6,721 nucleotides of DNA from Streptomyces violaceoruber (GTDB lineage Bacteria > Actinomycetota > Actinomycetes > Streptomycetales > Streptomycetaceae), in assembly GCA_000720805.1 (NCBI GenBank), contig JODI01000171.1, positions 1 to 6,721 on the forward strand, given 5' to 3'. How positions within the stretch are numbered: position 1 is the stretch's first letter; each line of letters opens with the position of its first letter. Shown here piece by piece: positions 5,583 to 6,721 of the stretch. Both the position numbers and the translations under genes were made by a program. The notes beneath the pieces were generated by a model. It made no database searches. It saw only the letters and a program-made list of their open reading frames with translations, and had not been told where the DNA came from.

Positions 5583-6329
5583 ATGTCCGATATCCGCACC
5601 TCCCGCACCCGTCTCGTCGCCGCCGCGACCGTCGTTCTCGCCGCGCTCTCCCTGACCGCGTGCAACGACGGAACAGGCATCAAGGACCACGGCGCCGCGG
5701 CGAACACCTCCAGCGACTTCCACAACTCCACCGCTTCCGCGGCCCCGTCCCCCTCTTCCGACACCGGCACTGACACCGGCGTCAGCGTCGACACTGACGC
5801 CGGCGCCTCCTCCTCGGACTCGGACGCCAAGTCGGCACCCGCCGGTTCGACGACCGCCACGCGTACCCCCGCGGCGAAGACACCCGTCGTCTCCTCCGGC
5901 AAGCCGGTCACCTGCGAGGGGTCGAACACCAAGACGGTCGCGGCCCCGCTGACCCGCCCCGTGAACCACATGCTGCTCACGGTGACCAACACCGGGAGCA
6001 AGAGCTGCTCCCTCTACGGCTATCCGGCCGTCCGCTTCGGCGAGGCCCAGGCCGTGCCGCCGGTCATCGAGGACTCCCAGCCCCAGGCGGTCGTCACCCT
6101 CCAGTCGGGCGAGTCCGGCTACGCCTCCGTGAACCTGTCCGCCACCGACGGCAGCGGCTCGAACGGCTACACCGCCAAGTCCCTGAACGTCTACTTCTAC
6201 GGCTCCTCCCTCAGCGGAAGCGTCGGCAAGGGCGCCCACCCGCCGCTGCCCGCGACGGGCGTCTACGTCGACGACTCGCTCAAGGTCACGTACTGGCAGC
6301 AGTCGATGGACGACGCCATCACCTGGTAA
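5583..6329 (+). CDS. DUF4232-domain secreted lipoprotein
   Basis: Encodes 248 residues. Residues 1-27 are a lipoprotein signal with lipobox L-T-A-C (lipidated Cys27). Residues 28-105 are a Ser/Thr/Asp/Ala linker. Residues about 109-248 match the DUF4232 pattern: Cys111, then HMLLTVTNTGSKSCSLYGYP with Cys142 as probable disulfide partner, a residue run AVRFGEAQAVPPV, a QSGESGYASVNLS strand pair, and a C-terminal YWQQSMDDAITW. The TNTG...C.LYGYPAV core is the most recognisable part of the family, whose function is unknown. ATG 5583 has AAGGGGA eight bases upstream; the longer open frame from 4992 runs through the HTH gene and is not coding. The signal core is nearly the same as that of the lipoprotein at 1823 (LAALSLTACN), but the mature domains differ. 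Its position opposite the HTH membrane gene suggests common control. Confidence 0.9.
   Translation: MSDIRTSRTRLVAAATVVLAALSLTACNDGTGIKDHGAAANTSSDFHNSTASAAPSPSSDTGTDTGVSVDTDAGASSSDSDAKSAPAGSTTATRTPAAKTPVVSSGKPVTCEGSNTKTVAAPLTRPVNHMLLTVTNTGSKSCSLYGYPAVRFGEAQAVPPVIEDSQPQAVVTLQSGESGYASVNLSATDGSGSNGYTAKSLNVYFYGSSLSGSVGKGAHPPLPATGVYVDDSLKVTYWQQSMDDAITW
5776..5803 (+). repeat. near-perfect 28-base palindrome inside the lipoprotein gene
   Basis: CCGGCGTCAG (5776-5785) and CTGACGCCGG (5794-5803) are perfect 10-base arms. The eight bases between them are GTCGAC, itself a palindrome, flanked by one unpaired C and A. It falls in the Ser/Asp-rich linker (TGVSVDTDAG), where sequence is free to vary, and would make a strong hairpin in the mRNA. 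Confidence 0.75.
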
Positions 6330-6388
6330 CGCCCGAGAACGCGACCGGGGAACAGCAGCCCACCGACCCGAACAGGCAGGTAAGCACC

Positions 6389-6520
6389 ATGCGCAGCACC
6401 CGCAGGATCTCCCGTTTCGTCACCGCTTTCGTCGGCGCTGCCTTCGAGGTGATCGTCTTGGGCGGCACCGGTCCCCGGGCACAGGAGGCGGGAGTGGTCC
6501 GGCGTCGCCACGCGGTCTGA
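6389..6520 (+). CDS. 43-residue ORF resembling a stranded signal peptide
   Basis: ATG 6389 opens a 43-codon frame. MRSTRRISRFVTAFVGAAFE looks like the start of a secreted streptomycete protein: basic residues, a hydrophobic stretch at about 10-25, then GGTGPRAQEA, which resembles a cleavage region. After that it turns to an Arg-rich tail and stops, so no mature protein remains. Only a weak GCAGG lies upstream. It starts 59 bases after the DUF4232 lipoprotein gene on the same strand. It may be the remnant of an exported protein whose body was deleted or frame-shifted, or a chance ORF. Confidence 0.35.
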   Translation: MRSTRRISRFVTAFVGAAFEVIVLGGTGPRAQEAGVVRRRHAV

Positions 6521-6721
6521 AACACGTCGGCATCGCAGGGGCCCGGTCGCCGCGCTGTTGACTGTGTCTGTCCGCGCTTACGGGGCGCGGCCGTGCCCGG
6601 GCCGACCGTCGGCAGCGGCGCATCGAGATCGAGTGTGATGCAGGTCACGGGAAGTCGGTGCGTGGTGCCGGACAGCTCATTGAAGTGAGCACTGATATGC
6701 GAACCCGGGTACGGGCCGGGG
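6521..6721. other. region with no clear gene; small inverted repeat and a possible gene start at the edge
   Basis: No convincing coding sequence. GCTCA-TTGAAG-TGAGC (6675-6690) is an inverted repeat with 5-base arms. Seven bases later ATG 6697 opens a frame that runs off the window after eight codons (M-R-T-R-V-R-A-G). The GAAGTGA at 6682-6688 could be a weak binding site. If that gene is real, the inverted repeat would sit over its translation start region. Confidence 0.3.

Noticed and set aside
1..6721. Defence system, toxin-antitoxin pair, CRISPR array or biosynthetic cluster
   Set aside because: No nuclease, helicase, adenylation, ketosynthase or toxin-like motifs and no spaced repeats were found on either strand.

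Overview
The window is GC-rich and has the codon use (strong G/C bias in the third position), GTG starts, lipoprotein signals and protein families typical of Streptomyces or a close actinobacterial relative. Placement rests on protein style and composition only. No rRNA, tRNA, CRISPR array or phage structural gene was seen.

Layout. Positions 1-136 hold the tail of an IS5-family (IS427-like) transposase and probably one end of the element. Next come a small minus-strand lipoprotein gene (173-460) and, divergent from it, a stretch (517-1077) that looks like a decayed gene readable only by changing frame several times. Positions 1078-1822 contain no intact gene. They do contain a clean operator-like palindrome (1201-1219) followed at once by what may be the wreck of a TetR-type regulator. 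An intact DUF4232-type lipoprotein (1823-2533) and a secreted trypsin-like serine protease with a complete His/Asp/Ser triad (2795-3715) follow on the plus strand. After a 368-base convergent gap with hairpins, the minus strand carries one protein cut in two by an apparent single-base deletion: a cytoplasmic helix-turn-helix half (5396-4947) and a transmembrane plus extracellular half (4953-4084). A 186-base regulatory region separates it from a divergent second DUF4232-type lipoprotein (5583-6329). A 43-codon ORF that looks like a stranded signal peptide (6389-6520) and 200 bases with no clear gene close the window.

How the genes fit together. Nearly every readable product is directed to the cell envelope: three lipoproteins, one exported protease and one membrane-anchored DNA-binding protein. 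The membrane HTH protein and the adjacent DUF4232 lipoprotein probably share a control region, so signalling from the cell surface is a reasonable guess but not shown. The IS remnant, decayed regulator, frame-broken gene and split HTH protein suggest an accessory region of the chromosome undergoing decay. I found no convincing new multi-gene system. The points most worth checking are the split HTH/membrane protein, the divergent control region next to it, and the orphaned operator at 1201-1219.
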